Below, piece by piece: positions 12,470 to 21,668 of a stretch of DNA of 64,000 nt (position 1 is its first letter; each line of letters opens with the position of its first letter). The DNA comes from Helicobacter pylori (GTDB lineage Bacteria > Campylobacterota > Campylobacteria > Campylobacterales > Helicobacteraceae), in the NCBI RefSeq assembly GCF_009689985.1, contig NZ_QBAW01000002.1, positions 62,001 to 126,000 of the forward strand, read 5' to 3'. The position numbers were made by a program, and so were the translations under genes. The notes below the pieces were generated by a model. It ran no database searches and was not told the DNA's origin. It saw only the letters and a program-made list of their open reading frames with translations.

Positions 12470-13145
12470 CTATAAAGTAGTTTTTTGATTGTATCCAATT
12501 TGACACCCCTCATAATAACCTTTTTGATACCCTTCATTAAATATCCTATCATTACAAGTTTTTCTGTATTGTATGGGGTCATATTGATAGCAACCCACAC
12601 AACCATCATATTCAGCTACCCCCTCATAGAAAGGATAACGATTGCCAGGAATTTTTGTTGCATCAAATCTATAGCCACTTTCTTTGCATTTTTTACAAAT
12701 CTGGCGTTTCTTGTCATTACAAGCTTTACATAAAGCTTGGAAATCATCAAAAGTCTGTGTGTTTAAATCAGAAACTCTTAAATCATCCTTGCGGCCGTCT
12801 TTATGATCTATTTCTATTTGAGTGTTTTCAGAGTTGCCGCACACACCGCACATCGCGCAACATTGTTGGCTATAGTAATTTTTAATGTCTTGACGGATAC
12901 TTTGGTTAAAAACACATTTGGTTTTATAGCCATTCAAGCATATTCTATCAATAGAATTGAGTTTGCCTTTTATCAAATTCAAATTCTTTAGCCAAAGATG
13001 AGTTATTCCTACACCAACTCCCCCCATTACCTAGCTGTAATCCTTGATATTTTCCTATAAATTCTATAGCGCTTACCCAACGACTCATCCCGTTTTTATC
13101 AGGTTATGCAAGTTCTAAAAATAATTCTTTTCTACTTTTACTCAT
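12470..13145 (-). pseudogene. iceA1: iceA1, NlaIII-like CATG endonuclease gene, inactivated
   Basis: The gene starts at 13145 as MSKSRKELFLELA, then hits an in-frame TAA at 13106-13104 (codon 14). The same frame continues with family-like sequence (GNGGSWCRNNSSLAKEF) and stops again near 12943. Homology resumes in the next frame at LNSIDRICLNGYK, so a one-base shift is also present. The longest surviving piece keeps the HNH-type core (IEIDHKDGRKDDLRV... FQALCKACNDKKR) and zinc-type cysteines. Total span is 225 codons, close to full-length IceA1. Without correction of both lesions no active enzyme is expected. Confidence 0.9.
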
Positions 13146-13197
13146 TTTAAAAATCCTCTCTATAACATTTTATAAATTCTAATCAATTTATCTAAAA

Positions 13198-13713
13198 TTA
13201 ACGATCCTTTGTGATGGTTTTAGCTTTAGCGCCTACAGCCGTAGAACCCGTGGGTAAATCTGAAAGCACCACCGCATTAGCCCCAATCTTCACATCATCA
13301 CCCACGCAAATCGCGCCCAAGACCTTAGCCCCAGCCCCCACTACCACTCGGTTGCCTAAAGTGGGGTGGCGCTTGCCCTTGAACTTGCCCGTGCCCCCTA
13401 GAGTTACGCCATGATAAATGGTAACATCATCTCCAATCTCTGTGGTCTCGCCAATCACCACACCCATGCCATGATCAATAAAAAGCCCTCTCCCAATCTT
13501 AGCGCCCGGGTGGATTTCTATCCCGGTAATAAAGCGCGCTAACTGAGAAAGCGCGCGCGCAATAAAATAAAGCCCCTTCTTGTGCAACGCATGCGCTAGG
13601 CGGTGGCAAAGCAGTGCATGAATGCCCGGATAAAGCAAAAGAACCTCCCACTTATTCCTAGCTGCCGGGTCTTCTTGCAAGACACGCTCCAGGCTATAAG
13701 ACAAATCCAGCAT
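13198..13713 (-). CDS. cysE: Serine O-acetyltransferase
   Basis: Makes O-acetylserine from serine and acetyl-CoA for cysteine synthesis. 171 aa, the short form lacking much of the N-terminal extension of E. coli CysE. It has the left-handed beta-helix hexapeptide repeats and the catalytic region [18 protein letters not shown] followed by [14 protein letters not shown]. It begins [12 protein letters not shown]. It lies 52 bases upstream of iceA1 on the same strand, the standard boundary of the iceA locus. Confidence 0.96.
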   Translation of the reverse strand: MLDLSYSLERVLQEDPAARNKWEVLLLYPGIHALLCHRLAHALHKKGLYFIARALSQLARFITGIEIHPGAKIGRGLFIDHGMGVVIGETTEIGDDVTIYHGVTLGGTGKFKGKRHPTLGNRVVVGAGAKVLGAICVGDDVKIGANAVVLSDLPTGSTAVGAKAKTITKDR

Positions 13714-13753
13714 GATAGAGTCTCCGGTTGAAATATATTTGAATCAACATGAC

Positions 13754-13873
13754 TTAAGCAGATTTTTTCTCATCCATTCCAATGAGAACGCCCCTTTCTA
13801 AAGAAAGAAGCTTCCTAACTAAAGCATTCCATTGAATGCTAACACGAAAGGCTTTGTTCTTTAAAGTCTGCAT
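13754..13873 (-). CDS. Small ORF upstream of cysE, 39 aa, unknown
   Basis: Reads MQTLKNKAFRVSIQWNALVR then KLLSLERGVLIGMDEKKSA and stops 40 bases before cysE on the same strand. A weak purine-rich site (ggaaat) precedes the ATG. No recognisable domain; slightly basic and soluble. It could be a short conserved Helicobacter protein or a leader to cysE. Too short to be sure that it is translated. Confidence 0.4.
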   Translation of the reverse strand: MQTLKNKAFRVSIQWNALVRKLLSLERGVLIGMDEKKSA

Positions 13874-14084
13874 GGATATTTCCTACCCCAAAAAAAATTA
13901 GTGGGATTTTAACATCTTTTAGCTAAATCATTATACCTAAACTCACACTCCTTTTATAATGGGTTAAACAATCCTTTAAAAAAGGCTTAAAAATTCACTA
14001 ATCCATCATTTATTTGGCATTTATTTGGCATAAAACTATTTTAAATAAAAAAATAAAAAGCAGATTGAAAAAGACTATCGGTAA

Positions 14085-14171
14085 TGGTGCCGAAGGTCGG
14101 ACTCGAACCGACACGGGATTGCTCCCACCAGATTTTGAGTCTAGCGTGTCTACCAATTCCACCACTTCGGC
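14085..14171 (-). tRNA. trnL: tRNA-Leu (CAA)
   Basis: 87 nt with long variable arm and CCA. Acceptor GCCGAAG/CTTCGGC, anticodon loop CTCAAAA (anticodon CAA). A TATAAT lies on the minus strand at 14198-14193, about 22 bases upstream, so it may have its own promoter. Confidence 0.96.
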
Positions 14172-14192
14172 ATATATAGAGCAAAGAGTGAG

Positions 14193-14198
14193 ATTATA
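14193..14198 (-). promoter_or_regulatory. -10 box for tRNA-Leu (CAA)
   Basis: Minus-strand TATAAT in the 53-base gap between the two tRNA-Leu genes. Confidence 0.45.
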
Positions 14199-14224
14199 CC
14201 CACTTATTCCTTAAAGAAACTTAA

Positions 14225-14311
14225 TGGTGCACTGGGCGAGACTCGAACTCGCACGAGATTGCTCCCACCACCCCCTCAAGATGGCGTGTCTACCAATTCC
14301 ACCACCAGTGC
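14225..14311 (-). tRNA. trnL: tRNA-Leu (GAG)
   Basis: 87 nt with long variable arm and CCA. Acceptor GCACTGG/CCAGTGC, anticodon loop TTGAGGG (anticodon GAG). Its D-arm and variable arm closely match the neighbouring tRNA-Leu, suggesting an old duplication. Confidence 0.95.
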
Positions 14312-14329
14312 TAAAAATTTAAAGCAAGT

Positions 14330-14335
14330 ATTATA
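14330..14335 (-). promoter_or_regulatory. -10 box for tRNA-Leu (GAG)
   Basis: Minus-strand TATAAT about 19 bases upstream of the tRNA 5' end, in the 68-base gap after atpE. Confidence 0.5.
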
Positions 14336-14379
14336 GCTAAATTACGCTTTTTAAGCAATAATTTAGCCCATCAAAATCC

Positions 14380-14697
14380 TTAACTTAAGAATGGGTTACT
14401 ATAAATAGCGATAATAGCAAACACTAAAGTATAAATCACTTGCGCTTCAATCATCGCCATGGCCACAAACATAGTGGTGAGCAATTTACCGCCCACTCCT
14501 GGGTTCCTCGCTGTGCCTGTAATGGTCGCTGCAGCCGCATTCCCCATGCCGATTGCCCCACCAAAAGCGGCAATCCCTAGACCGATCATCGCTCCTAAGA
14601 TGGAATAAGATTTAATCATATCCATCCCCCCCATTCCACCATCATGAGCGAAAGCAACGCCCGCTAAAGCCAGAAAAAATAACGCTAAAAATTTCAT
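14380..14697 (-). CDS. atpE: ATP synthase F0 subunit c
   Basis: Proteolipid that forms the c-ring of the F-type ATP synthase. 105 aa, longer than the usual 70-80 because of an N-terminal signal-like segment (MKFLALFFLALAGVAFAHDG). Two membrane helices follow; the loop carries TARNPG and helix 2 contains the ion-binding glutamate in MAMIEAQVIYTLV. It stands apart from the other ATP synthase genes, as in other H. pylori. A ggag site precedes the ATG. Confidence 0.96.
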   Translation of the reverse strand: MKFLALFFLALAGVAFAHDGGMGGMDMIKSYSILGAMIGLGIAAFGGAIGMGNAAAATITGTARNPGVGGKLLTTMFVAMAMIEAQVIYTLVFAIIAIYSNPFLS

Positions 14698-14925
14698 TTT
14701 CGCACTCCGTTTTCAAAAATTAGGCTTGATTTTCATTTCGAATCGTTCCTCTACTTTCAAAAATACAAGCAAGAATTTATTTTAATACAAACTAGCTTAA
14801 AATCTCTTTTAAAATAATAAATTTTTATTAAATTATTAGAAATAAGGAAGTTTTTAAAAAAACAAATTTAATTTAAGCAATAAGCAATAAGTTATCCTTA
14901 AAAACTTAAAACAATCCATTAGTAG

Positions 14926-14931
14926 TATAAT
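14926..14931 (+). promoter_or_regulatory. -10 box upstream of the unidentified gene
   Basis: TATAAT on the plus strand, 38 bases before the ATG at 14969. The 270-base gap from atpE is very AT-rich and otherwise holds only a short AAGCAAT-type tandem (around 14875-14892). A usable ribosome binding site (aaagga, 14958-14963) lies between this box and the ATG. Confidence 0.55.
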
Positions 14932-14968
14932 GATGTGGTCAATAAATTAGATACAACAAAGGATCACA

Positions 14969-16057
14969 ATGCCAAAAGATAACAATAAAGAACTCACTCT
15001 ACTTGAAAGGGTTTTGGGTAGCAGAATAGAAGTTCTGCCGACCTTGCCAAGAAAACAAACACTTGATAGCAATTATCAACGCATGATTTTAATTAAATCA
15101 AATGAGCTATACGATAAGCTAGGTCATATCATCAATCATGGCCTTAGCTCTTTGCCTATTTTTACAACAAGTGTTCCTTTAGATAAATTAGTGTTATATA
15201 AAGATGGAAAGGTTTCATCTATGTTAAAAGGTGTCAAAGGGTTTGGGGGCCATGAAGGTTTTGAGATAGTAGGTGCTATTGAGCTAACTACAGGGATTAT
15301 GAACCATATTGCCCCTATTCTTAATTATGAACTAGTAAAAATCTATTATGAAGCATATGCCGAAACTAATCGTCTTTTTAATGAAAATCAAAGCTTACTC
15401 ACACAACAAAACATCTTTGTTACCCAACAAATTAATGCCTTAAAAGCTAAAACTAAATTTCTCCAAGAAGTTTATAAGGATATTTCTCAAATTTCTAAAA
15501 GTGATGTTTTGAGACAATCAACATGCACAAGTTTACAAAACATACGCATTAAATTAGATGAAATTTTTTATAATTTTATATCCCAAATAAATCAAGGGCT
15601 AATGATAAAAAACTTTAATGATGTAGGTAGTAACTACATTTGTGCGAGATATGCTCTTTCTCATTATGGTTTTGCGTTGGTTTTAGAATATGTTGTTGCA
15701 GGACTCATTGATAATGAGAGCATGAAATCTTTAAAAGCTAAAGTTGAAGAAGCTTTTAGTAGTTTCAATCAAACAACAAAGAATTGGGAAGAACAATTAA
15801 ATTTTATCCAAAACGATAATTGCCAATCTCAACAAAGTATTATGCCATGTTATGGGTGGTATTATGGGTCGGCATACCACCCTAATCAACTAAATGAAAT
15901 CAATAGGTTAAACAACGAAAATGCACATATAGAATATATCAAAAGTAATATTTTAAGTTATTTTGATACAGAAAGGGATAGAGAAGCTCTCTTTAATTTA
16001 ATTGAAGCCCCTAAACAATACCTTCAAAATATTGTTATCACCCACGAAGAGAAATAA
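14969..16057 (+). CDS. Unidentified accessory protein, 362 aa
   Basis: I do not recognise this protein. It has no signal peptide or obvious membrane helix. The N-terminal third contains a Gly-rich stretch (KGVKGFGGHEGFEIVGAIEL). Residues about 120-210 look helical and coiled-coil prone (NRLFNENQSLLTQQNIF onward). A Cys/Tyr-rich patch (MPCYGWYYGSAYHPNQ) comes near residue 295, then a charged helical tail. Three sampled 60-base lines have 16-18 G+C (27-30%), well below the species mean of about 39%, which suggests acquired DNA. It sits alone on the plus strand between atpE and pnp, which I recall as adjacent in the reference genome. It has its own promoter and ribosome binding site, so it is probably expressed. 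Confidence 0.8.
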   Translation: MPKDNNKELTLLERVLGSRIEVLPTLPRKQTLDSNYQRMILIKSNELYDKLGHIINHGLSSLPIFTTSVPLDKLVLYKDGKVSSMLKGVKGFGGHEGFEIVGAIELTTGIMNHIAPILNYELVKIYYEAYAETNRLFNENQSLLTQQNIFVTQQINALKAKTKFLQEVYKDISQISKSDVLRQSTCTSLQNIRIKLDEIFYNFISQINQGLMIKNFNDVGSNYICARYALSHYGFALVLEYVVAGLIDNESMKSLKAKVEEAFSSFNQTTKNWEEQLNFIQNDNCQSQQSIMPCYGWYYGSAYHPNQLNEINRLNNENAHIEYIKSNILSYFDTERDREALFNLIEAPKQYLQNIVITHEEK

Positions 16058-16083
16058 AAAAGAGTGTATATATTTTAGCCAAA

Positions 16084-16113
16084 TCCTATGTATTAGATTG
16101 GTTTTACATAGGA
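16084..16113. terminator. Inverted repeat between convergent genes
   Basis: Perfect 9-bp stem (tcctatgta/tacatagga) with a 12-nt loop, between the stops of the unidentified gene and pnp. There is no clear U-tract, so termination is inferred from position. Confidence 0.45.
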
Positions 16114-16136
16114 CTATGGATAATTTAAGAGATGGA

Positions 16137-18203
16137 TTAAGCCAAATCTAAAGCGATTTTACCCTTATTGAAACTAATCACCCTACACCTGATACTATCG
16201 CCTTCTTTTAAAACCACTTGACACCTGTCCATGTTTTGCTTTCTTAACAAGCCTTCGCCCCCCTTAGGCAAGCTTAAAAACGCCCCAAAATCCACGATTC
16301 GTTTCACTTGAGCTTCTAGCACCTCATCAATAGCGTATTGCTCCAATTCTTGATCTAAAGAATGCAAATAGTTTAAAATAAATTCCTTAGTCTTTAAAAC
16401 ACGCTCTTTATTCCCCATGATTTTCACTTCACCGCTTGGTTTATTCAAATCAATTTTAACCTCAAACTTTTCCACTATCTCTTTAATCACACGCCCCCCT
16501 TGACCGATAATTTCTACAATTTTATCTGGCGCAACATTAAAAATTTCAGTTGTAGGCAAATGGGAAAAATTGATCACAATCTTTTCTTTCGCTTCATGCA
16601 TGATTTTTAAAATATGTTTCCGTGCTTCTTTGGCTTGGAGTAAGGCTTGGTATAAAACCTCTAATTGGATACCGCTCATTTTGGTATCCATTTGCATGGC
16701 TGTAATGCCTTCTAAATTCCCGGCAATCTTAAAATCCATATCGCCTTCTGCGTCTTCTAAACCGCTAATATCGCTTAAAATGGCGTGATCTTGCCCTTCA
16801 CTCACCATGCCCATAGCCACCCCAGCGACTAGATCATAAATTTCCACACCGCTTGCATAAAGGGCTAAAGAGCCTGCACACACGCTCGCCATTGAGCTTG
16901 AACCATTGCTTTCTAAAATCTCAGAAACCAATCGTATCACCTGCTCTTTATTTTTAATACTCGTTTCTAAAGCTCTTTTAGCCAAATTCCCATGCCCTAA
17001 TTCGCGCCTTGAAGTCGCGCCAATAGAACTCGCTTCGCCCACGCAAAAAGGAGGGAAATTATAATGAAACATGAAACGCTCTTTGATAGGGGCTTTATGC
17101 TCCAAACTCTCATGAGTTTGAGCGTCATTATCCGTGCCTAAAACCCCTACCACTAAGCTTTGAGTTTGCCCCCTAGTGAATAAAATAGAGCTGTGCGCCA
17201 TAGGGAGTAAATCGCTCTCTATCAAAATGGGCCGCACTTCTTCTAACGCGCGCTTGTCCGGGCGGATTTTATCCTGAATAATCATACGCCTTATCTCATT
17301 TTTTTTCACTTTTTCTAAAGACAATTCAATCTCTTCTAAACTGAATTCTGAGTGGGCTTCACTGATTTTTCTGGCAATTTCATTGAAAACATTTTCTCGC
17401 TCACTCAAAGCAGAACTTTCAATGCCTTTGATGATTTCATCAAAATACTGATTTTTTAATAAATCTAACAGCCTTTCATTAAAAATTATTCCTTGGCTCT
17501 CTTTGAAAAGCAGCTCGTTTTGGTGGGGCGTGAAAATCTCTTCATAAAGCGTGCAAGTTTCTTTCAAACTTTTTTGAGCCAATTCTAAAGCTTTTAGCAT
17601 TAAAGGCTCTTCTAAAGCGTTTAACTTTTGCCCCAAAGAGCGCATTTCTATCATGTTCAAACTCTCTTTTGTGCCAGACACAAACAAATCCAAACTGGAT
17701 TGATTCAAAAGGCTTGCACTAGGGTTAATGATAAATTCGTTATCAATCCTAGCGATCCTGCAAGCGCTCACGCTTTTAATGGGAGCGATATGGGATAAAA
17801 AGAGAGCGGCTGAAGCAGCGTTTAAAGCAGAGACTTGCAAATCGTTTTCAATATCATGGCTTAAAACCATTAAAGTGATTTGGGTAGGGTAGCGGTAATC
17901 TTTAGGGAATAAAGGGCGTAAAGTCCTGTCTATGAGCCTAGAGGTTAAGATTTCAAAATCTTGCGCTCTGCCTTCTCTTTTGACAAAACCGCCCGGGATT
18001 TTACCGGCTGCATAAGATTTTTCTAAAAACTGCACCACTAAAGGCAAAAAATCTTCACTCACAGGCTCTCTTTCTGTGCACACGCTCGCTAAAATGATGG
18101 TTTTTCCTAAGCGATACATTAGAGAGCTGGTGGCTTGTTTGGCCACTTGTTTGAGAGCGAACTCTTCGGTTTTGTTACTAGAATTGATGGTGATAAAATC
18201 CAT
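16137..18203 (-). CDS. pnp: Polyribonucleotide nucleotidyltransferase (PNPase)
   Basis: Phosphorolytic 3'-5' exoribonuclease. 688 aa with two RNase PH-like domains (first with GKTIILASVCTE and FVKREGR; second with RRELGHGNLAKRALE and SNGSSSMASVCAGSLAL). A KH domain (GQGG loop in EIIGQGGRVIKEI, near residue 570) and a C-terminal S1 domain (VKRIVDFGAFLSLPKGGEGL) follow. It ends with the S1 domain and lacks a longer tail. It is followed upstream by a PRTase-like gene separated by 2 bases, so the two are one transcript. Confidence 0.98.
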   Translation of the reverse strand: MDFITINSSNKTEEFALKQVAKQATSSLMYRLGKTIILASVCTEREPVSEDFLPLVVQFLEKSYAAGKIPGGFVKREGRAQDFEILTSRLIDRTLRPLFPKDYRYPTQITLMVLSHDIENDLQVSALNAASAALFLSHIAPIKSVSACRIARIDNEFIINPSASLLNQSSLDLFVSGTKESLNMIEMRSLGQKLNALEEPLMLKALELAQKSLKETCTLYEEIFTPHQNELLFKESQGIIFNERLLDLLKNQYFDEIIKGIESSALSERENVFNEIARKISEAHSEFSLEEIELSLEKVKKNEIRRMIIQDKIRPDKRALEEVRPILIESDLLPMAHSSILFTRGQTQSLVVGVLGTDNDAQTHESLEHKAPIKERFMFHYNFPPFCVGEASSIGATSRRELGHGNLAKRALETSIKNKEQVIRLVSEILESNGSSSMASVCAGSLALYASGVEIYDLVAGVAMGMVSEGQDHAILSDISGLEDAEGDMDFKIAGNLEGITAMQMDTKMSGIQLEVLYQALLQAKEARKHILKIMHEAKEKIVINFSHLPTTEIFNVAPDKIVEIIGQGGRVIKEIVEKFEVKIDLNKPSGEVKIMGNKERVLKTKEFILNYLHSLDQELEQYAIDEVLEAQVKRIVDFGAFLSLPKGGEGLLRKQNMDRCQVVLKEGDSIRCRVISFNKGKIALDLA

Positions 18204-18205
18204 AT

Positions 18206-18928
18206 TTAATGTTCCTTTTTTAAATTAGGCGCGTTGTTAGCACCCAAGTATTTTTCAATTTCTTCATTGCTTAATCGCTTGAGTTCTTTATAATGATGCT
18301 CCACAGAGACAAAACATTCAGGGCGGTACACGCTAATCACCCCATCGCACAAACTTTCTAAGCCTTGAGCGACATTTTGCGCGAGAATGGGGGTTAAAAT
18401 ATAAATGTCTTGGCATTCTTTTTTCAAGCAAGTTTGCACGCCTAACCCTGCTCTAAACCCGGTTTCAATCCCCCTATCTACGATAAAAATATTTTTATCT
18501 TTTAAGCTTTTGATCGCATTGCCTTTGCGATACTGATAAATGTGGGACAAAATGTCTTCTTCATAAGCTCGCTTGGCTTCCCCATAAACATAGTCTAAAG
18601 TGATGTCAAAGGAATTGATCAAACTTTCATTCATCACTATATCCATGCTCTCACTCACCAAAGCGATCTCGCATTTTGAGTTTAAAGGGGCTAGGATAGG
18701 TTCTAAAAAAAGTATATCATAAGTCGCTCCAAATTTTTGCGCTAAAGCGTTAGCTAAATACAGAGCGTTAAAACTCAAAGCGAGCATGATGGAATCTTTT
18801 AAATCAATGTGGCGTGTGTGGATTTCATTAATCAATTTGTTCAAAGCGTCTTCTTCATTAATAAAACGCATGCCCTCTATATCGGTGATATGGCTAAAGT
18901 CAGTATTCAAATGCATTCCTTTTCTCAC
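18206..18928 (-). CDS. Phosphoribosyltransferase-like protein
   Basis: 240 aa. Sequence pattern suggests a type I PRTase fold: an early SIMLALSFNALYLANALAQK segment, a central FIVDRGIETGFRAG loop (equivalent to the PRPP loop) and a late IYILTPILAQNVAQGLESLC strand-helix. The PRPP motif is atypical, so catalytic function is uncertain. The start overlaps the lptD stop by 4 bases (ATGA), indicating translational coupling; an alternative start is MHLNTDF four codons in. Confidence 0.7.
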   Translation of the reverse strand: MRKGMHLNTDFSHITDIEGMRFINEEDALNKLINEIHTRHIDLKDSIMLALSFNALYLANALAQKFGATYDILFLEPILAPLNSKCEIALVSESMDIVMNESLINSFDITLDYVYGEAKRAYEEDILSHIYQYRKGNAIKSLKDKNIFIVDRGIETGFRAGLGVQTCLKKECQDIYILTPILAQNVAQGLESLCDGVISVYRPECFVSVEHHYKELKRLSNEEIEKYLGANNAPNLKKEH

Positions 18929-21186
18929 TTACGCTGCAAAGAGCGGTAAGTTACATTGGTTTTAGTGATCGGTGAAAAGTCTAATTCTAGCTTAACATAG
19001 TTATTTTCAAACACTCTTATAGGCTGGTTGGGATCGCCGGTGAGGATAGGGCGTCGTTGGTTGACGAATTGAAAGCCAATCCCAAAACAACGGATTTTTT
19101 TATAAATCCCCACATTCCAATTTAAAATCACATTATTTCTAATGTCATAACCCACATCCGCGCTCATGGAAAAATAGCCAAATTCGTTGCTAAAACCCGC
19201 CTTTAAATAATCCGCAGGATTTTCTACAATGCTATTAATCCCGCTGCTAAAATTGTTTTTTAGAAAATAAGAAAGGTTAAAGCTTAAAAACTTGCGTTGG
19301 TAATTGGCGTTCACAGAGATTTCTTCTAGGCGGTTTTGATAAAACGAATAAAAGACATTCCCAAAGATATTCAATCCTGTTAAGGGCGAAAACCCAATCT
19401 TGCTCTCTAATGGCATCCTGAAGGGCGAAACTTTATCGTCAAGATTGATGAGTTGCGATATTTTAAAATACAATAACTCTTGCCCCCCTAAGCCATAAAG
19501 GTATTGCGTTAGGGTTAAATTCACCGTCTTATTGCTCGCATCGCTAGGTAAAATGCTGTTAGGATTCCACACAGAGTCATACAAACGCCCTTGATAATCA
19601 TAATTCATCAATAAAGGCGAAGTGTAGCTGTTTAAGGCTTGCGCGCTTAAAGCGTACATGTTTTGAGAAAATAAGCCGTTTTTAAAGGTGTAATAAGGGA
19701 TGTTGAAAATCGCTTCCAATTGGATCGTGTGGAAAAGCTTGTTGTATTCTCTGGCTAAATCCGTATTGACATACATGGAAAAATTTGAAGACACAAAGTT
19801 CCCAAATTCCCTTGATTCATTAGGGATCGTAGGCACGAAGGAATTTTTAGATTGCATTAAAGCCACATTAGATAGTTGGAGATCATTCCAAAGCCCTATA
19901 GACAAATACTTTTTAAACAAAGAAAATTGCAAGCCCACCGGCACATTCAAAGCGTTTTGCACATAGCCATAACCGATCTCTCTTGCGGTGTTTCTAAACT
20001 GATAATCCACCGAATACAACAAATTTTTAAAATACAAAGAATTTAAATATTTATGGTATTGCAAATTAGGGACAGATTGGAAAGTGCGGTTATTGTTGAT
20101 TTTATTCAAGTTTAAAAAATACTTGATATTCAAGCCGTAATAATGGTTTTCTGTTTGCAAGTAGTAATTCGCCCTAGACATGTGCGTGGCGTCCGTGATA
20201 CGCTTATTGACCTTTTCAAAACGCACGTAGTCCAAATCATTCATGTATAAAAAGTCAATGTAATGCCCATTGTCAATATTAGACTTAAGATGAAAGTATT
20301 TTTGTAGAGTGTCCCTACTAGAGCTTAAAAATTCAAACCCATAGATATTTTGATTCCTCAAATCATAGCGTTTGACATATTGAGTGTAATTCCTAAAATA
20401 GCGCGCATTGAATAAAAACCTGTCGTCTTTAGAGTTGATGTAGCGCGCTTCAAAATTCAAGCCAAAACCCCTTTTATAACGGATTTGTGGGGTAAAGGTC
20501 ATATCCCATGAGTTTTTGGGGGCTAAATAAAATGGTTGCAAATAAATAAAGCCGTCTAAATTGGAAGTGCCAAACTCAGGGTATAAAAACCCGGTAGTTC
20601 TTTTATTGCTCGTGGACATGAAAATATAGGGCAAATACAATACAGGAATATCGCCGACATAGATCTTAGGATTCCACATAGACAAATGCGATTTTTGCAT
20701 GTTGAATGAGCCTGAAGTCGCATTGACATGCCAAATGGGGTTGTCAATGCTGCACCCTGAAGCGCTCATGTTTTTAATCTTATATTTTTGATCCTTCCCG
20801 CTAGCAATATCCGCGCTCACCCAAATCCCGCTCACGCTATCTTGGACATAAAAGGGGAAAATGATTTCATATTTTTCATTCAAACTCAATTTCACATAAT
20901 CGGTTTTAATGAGTAGGCCCTCGCCCTTATAAACCTTGATATTCCCCTCTAATAACGCTTCTTTAGTCTTGGTATCATAACGCACCTTGTCCGCTAAAAT
21001 ATACACATCATAATTCAATAAGATCGCATTCCCTGATGCGGTTATCACATTGTCTTTAGCGCTCACTTTATCCGCAAGGATTTCAAAAATCTTATGGTTT
21101 TGTTTGTCAAATCGTTGCATAGCGATTTCTTTAGCGTCTAATGCACCCAACAAAAAAAAGACCACCAAATACAACCAATAGATCAT
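18925..21186 (-). CDS. lptD: LPS-assembly outer-membrane protein LptD
   Basis: 753-aa outer-membrane translocon that inserts LPS into the outer leaflet. Signal peptide about residues 1-18 (MIYWLYLVVFFLLGALDA). The N-terminal OstA-like jellyroll follows (KVSAKDNVITASGNAILLNYDV) with LPYIFMSTSNKRTTGFLYPEFG in the plug/barrel entry, then a long alternating beta-barrel rich in Tyr and Asn. In some sequenced strains this gene is split; here the frame is continuous. It is the second gene after the RDD gene and overlaps the PRTase-like gene. Confidence 0.93.
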   Translation of the reverse strand: MIYWLYLVVFFLLGALDAKEIAMQRFDKQNHKIFEILADKVSAKDNVITASGNAILLNYDVYILADKVRYDTKTKEALLEGNIKVYKGEGLLIKTDYVKLSLNEKYEIIFPFYVQDSVSGIWVSADIASGKDQKYKIKNMSASGCSIDNPIWHVNATSGSFNMQKSHLSMWNPKIYVGDIPVLYLPYIFMSTSNKRTTGFLYPEFGTSNLDGFIYLQPFYLAPKNSWDMTFTPQIRYKRGFGLNFEARYINSKDDRFLFNARYFRNYTQYVKRYDLRNQNIYGFEFLSSSRDTLQKYFHLKSNIDNGHYIDFLYMNDLDYVRFEKVNKRITDATHMSRANYYLQTENHYYGLNIKYFLNLNKINNNRTFQSVPNLQYHKYLNSLYFKNLLYSVDYQFRNTAREIGYGYVQNALNVPVGLQFSLFKKYLSIGLWNDLQLSNVALMQSKNSFVPTIPNESREFGNFVSSNFSMYVNTDLAREYNKLFHTIQLEAIFNIPYYTFKNGLFSQNMYALSAQALNSYTSPLLMNYDYQGRLYDSVWNPNSILPSDASNKTVNLTLTQYLYGLGGQELLYFKISQLINLDDKVSPFRMPLESKIGFSPLTGLNIFGNVFYSFYQNRLEEISVNANYQRKFLSFNLSYFLKNNFSSGINSIVENPADYLKAGFSNEFGYFSMSADVGYDIRNNVILNWNVGIYKKIRCFGIGFQFVNQRRPILTGDPNQPIRVFENNYVKLELDFSPITKTNVTYRSLQRK

Positions 21187-21188
21187 GA

Positions 21189-21668
21189 TTAAATTAACAC
21201 CAAAAGACTTTTGCTTTTTTCTTCATGCCACGCCCTATGATAGGGGTTTTTAAACACTACAAACCATAAAAAGGGGCATAGAAAAACCACGATCTTTAAC
21301 CCTAAACGCTTCAATAAAATAGCCCTACTTGGGCAATCTGCTAAATAAATATCAATAATTTTAATCCTAAAAACCAGTTTAGCCAAACTCATCTTGCACA
21401 AACACACAAAAAAGGTTTCATAAACGCCATACAAGATGATAAAACCCATCGCAACAAACACGCCATGATAAATGGGGTTAGCCAGCCAGTATAAAGAATG
21501 CAAGAAATCGCACGCCCTTAAAAGATCGCTTAATAAAAACGCCACCAACAAACCATCGGTTAAAAACGCTAAGATGCGCCAATATAAGGGGCATAAACGC
21601 ATTTTTTCACACATAAGGAGTGTTTCTATGATTTCAGTTTCTTCTTTTTCTAAATTTGGAGAGCGCAT
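21189..21668 (-). CDS. RDD-family membrane protein
   Basis: Up to 159 aa with three membrane helices and the RDD signature (LYWRILAFLTDGLLVAFLLS, SLAKLVFRIKIIDIYL). Function of the family is not defined. It overlaps nothing but lies 2 bases before lptD. The upstream-most ATG (21668) falls in the U-rich tail of a hairpin after purD, and no ribosome binding site is visible there. MCEKMRL at 21614 may be the real start. Confidence 0.75.
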   Translation of the reverse strand: MRSPNLEKEETEIIETLLMCEKMRLCPLYWRILAFLTDGLLVAFLLSDLLRACDFLHSLYWLANPIYHGVFVAMGFIILYGVYETFFVCLCKMSLAKLVFRIKIIDIYLADCPSRAILLKRLGLKIVVFLCPFLWFVVFKNPYHRAWHEEKSKSLLVLI

